Below are positions 31,646 through 31,676 of a DNA stretch of 31,676 nucleotides, piece by piece. The notes under the pieces are model-generated. The model was given only the letters and a program-made list of their open reading frames with translations. It was not told the origin of the DNA and made no database searches. Position numbers and translations under genes: made by a program. The stretch comes from CAZGMC01 sp964526565. Its GTDB lineage: Bacteria; Pseudomonadota; Alphaproteobacteria; DSM-16000; Inquilinaceae. Where the stretch lies: contig CAZGMC010000047.1 in NCBI GenBank assembly GCA_964526565.1, forward strand, positions 1-31,676, in the 5' to 3' direction. The stretch's first letter is position 1. Each line of letters opens with the position of its first letter.

Positions 31646-31676
31646 CCCGGCTCGCGGGGCCGCACCGGCTGTGACG

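Overview
The window is high-GC DNA from an alphaproteobacterium, probably of the Rhodospirillales or a related order. The evidence is the gene content: an F0-only ATP synthase operon with separate b' and b genes, a prfA-prmC-DUF4167 block, a ChvI/ChvG-like two-component pair, and a MaoC-phosphotransacetylase / acetate kinase / FabI cluster. Two runs of exactly 100 N (5331-5430 and 14485-14584) mark scaffold gaps of unknown true length, so reading frames cannot be carried across them.

Layout. 1-1834 (minus strand) is the tail end of a phage or gene-transfer-agent-like module: a 111-aa phage-type protein, a 43-aa linker ORF and a tail-fibre-like protein. An orphan terminator hairpin and a 12-bp tandem repeat lie upstream of it. 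2343-3473 encodes a DJ-1/PfpI-superfamily protein, converging with a secreted, proline-rich protein of unknown function (3648-4925). 5262-6640 holds a gapped ACT-domain gene and a DUF4743/NUDIX hydrolase. 6667-9699 is the F0 operon atpI-atpB-atpE-atpF'-atpF behind a good sigma-70-type promoter. Its b' gene carries an in-frame, diverged duplication of its own N-terminal half. 9795-13915 holds an LpxR-like lipid A deacylase, a Tat-exported beta-helix protein, a DUF547 protein and a MOSC protein. 13981-17139 (minus) is DUF4167, prmC and prfA, followed by a bactofilin (17429-18070). 18567-21913 is a LysM lipoprotein overlapping a ChvI-like regulator and followed by a ChvG-like kinase.

22738-22809 is tRNA-Thr(CGU) with its own promoter. 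Behind it comes a graveyard of gene pieces: a SEC-C tail, a three-times-broken RND pump, the 3' end of its adaptor, and an internally deleted DNA methyltransferase. A stand-alone protein with deaminase-like HxE and CxxC motifs follows (25671-26339). 27051-30484 is fabI, maoC-pta and ackA, presumably linking acyl-CoA/acyl-phosphate interconversion to fatty acid metabolism. 30671-31645 is a membrane-anchored methyltransferase-like protein.

A feature that recurs across the window is short tandem repeats of 12-21 bp, in genes, just after stop codons and upstream of genes. In two cases the repeat includes the stop codon, and in one the last repeat copy supplies a ribosome binding site. The points most worth a second look are the duplicated b' subunit, the deaminase-like protein, the Gly/Thr insert in the ATP lid of the sensor kinase, and the repeat habit itself.
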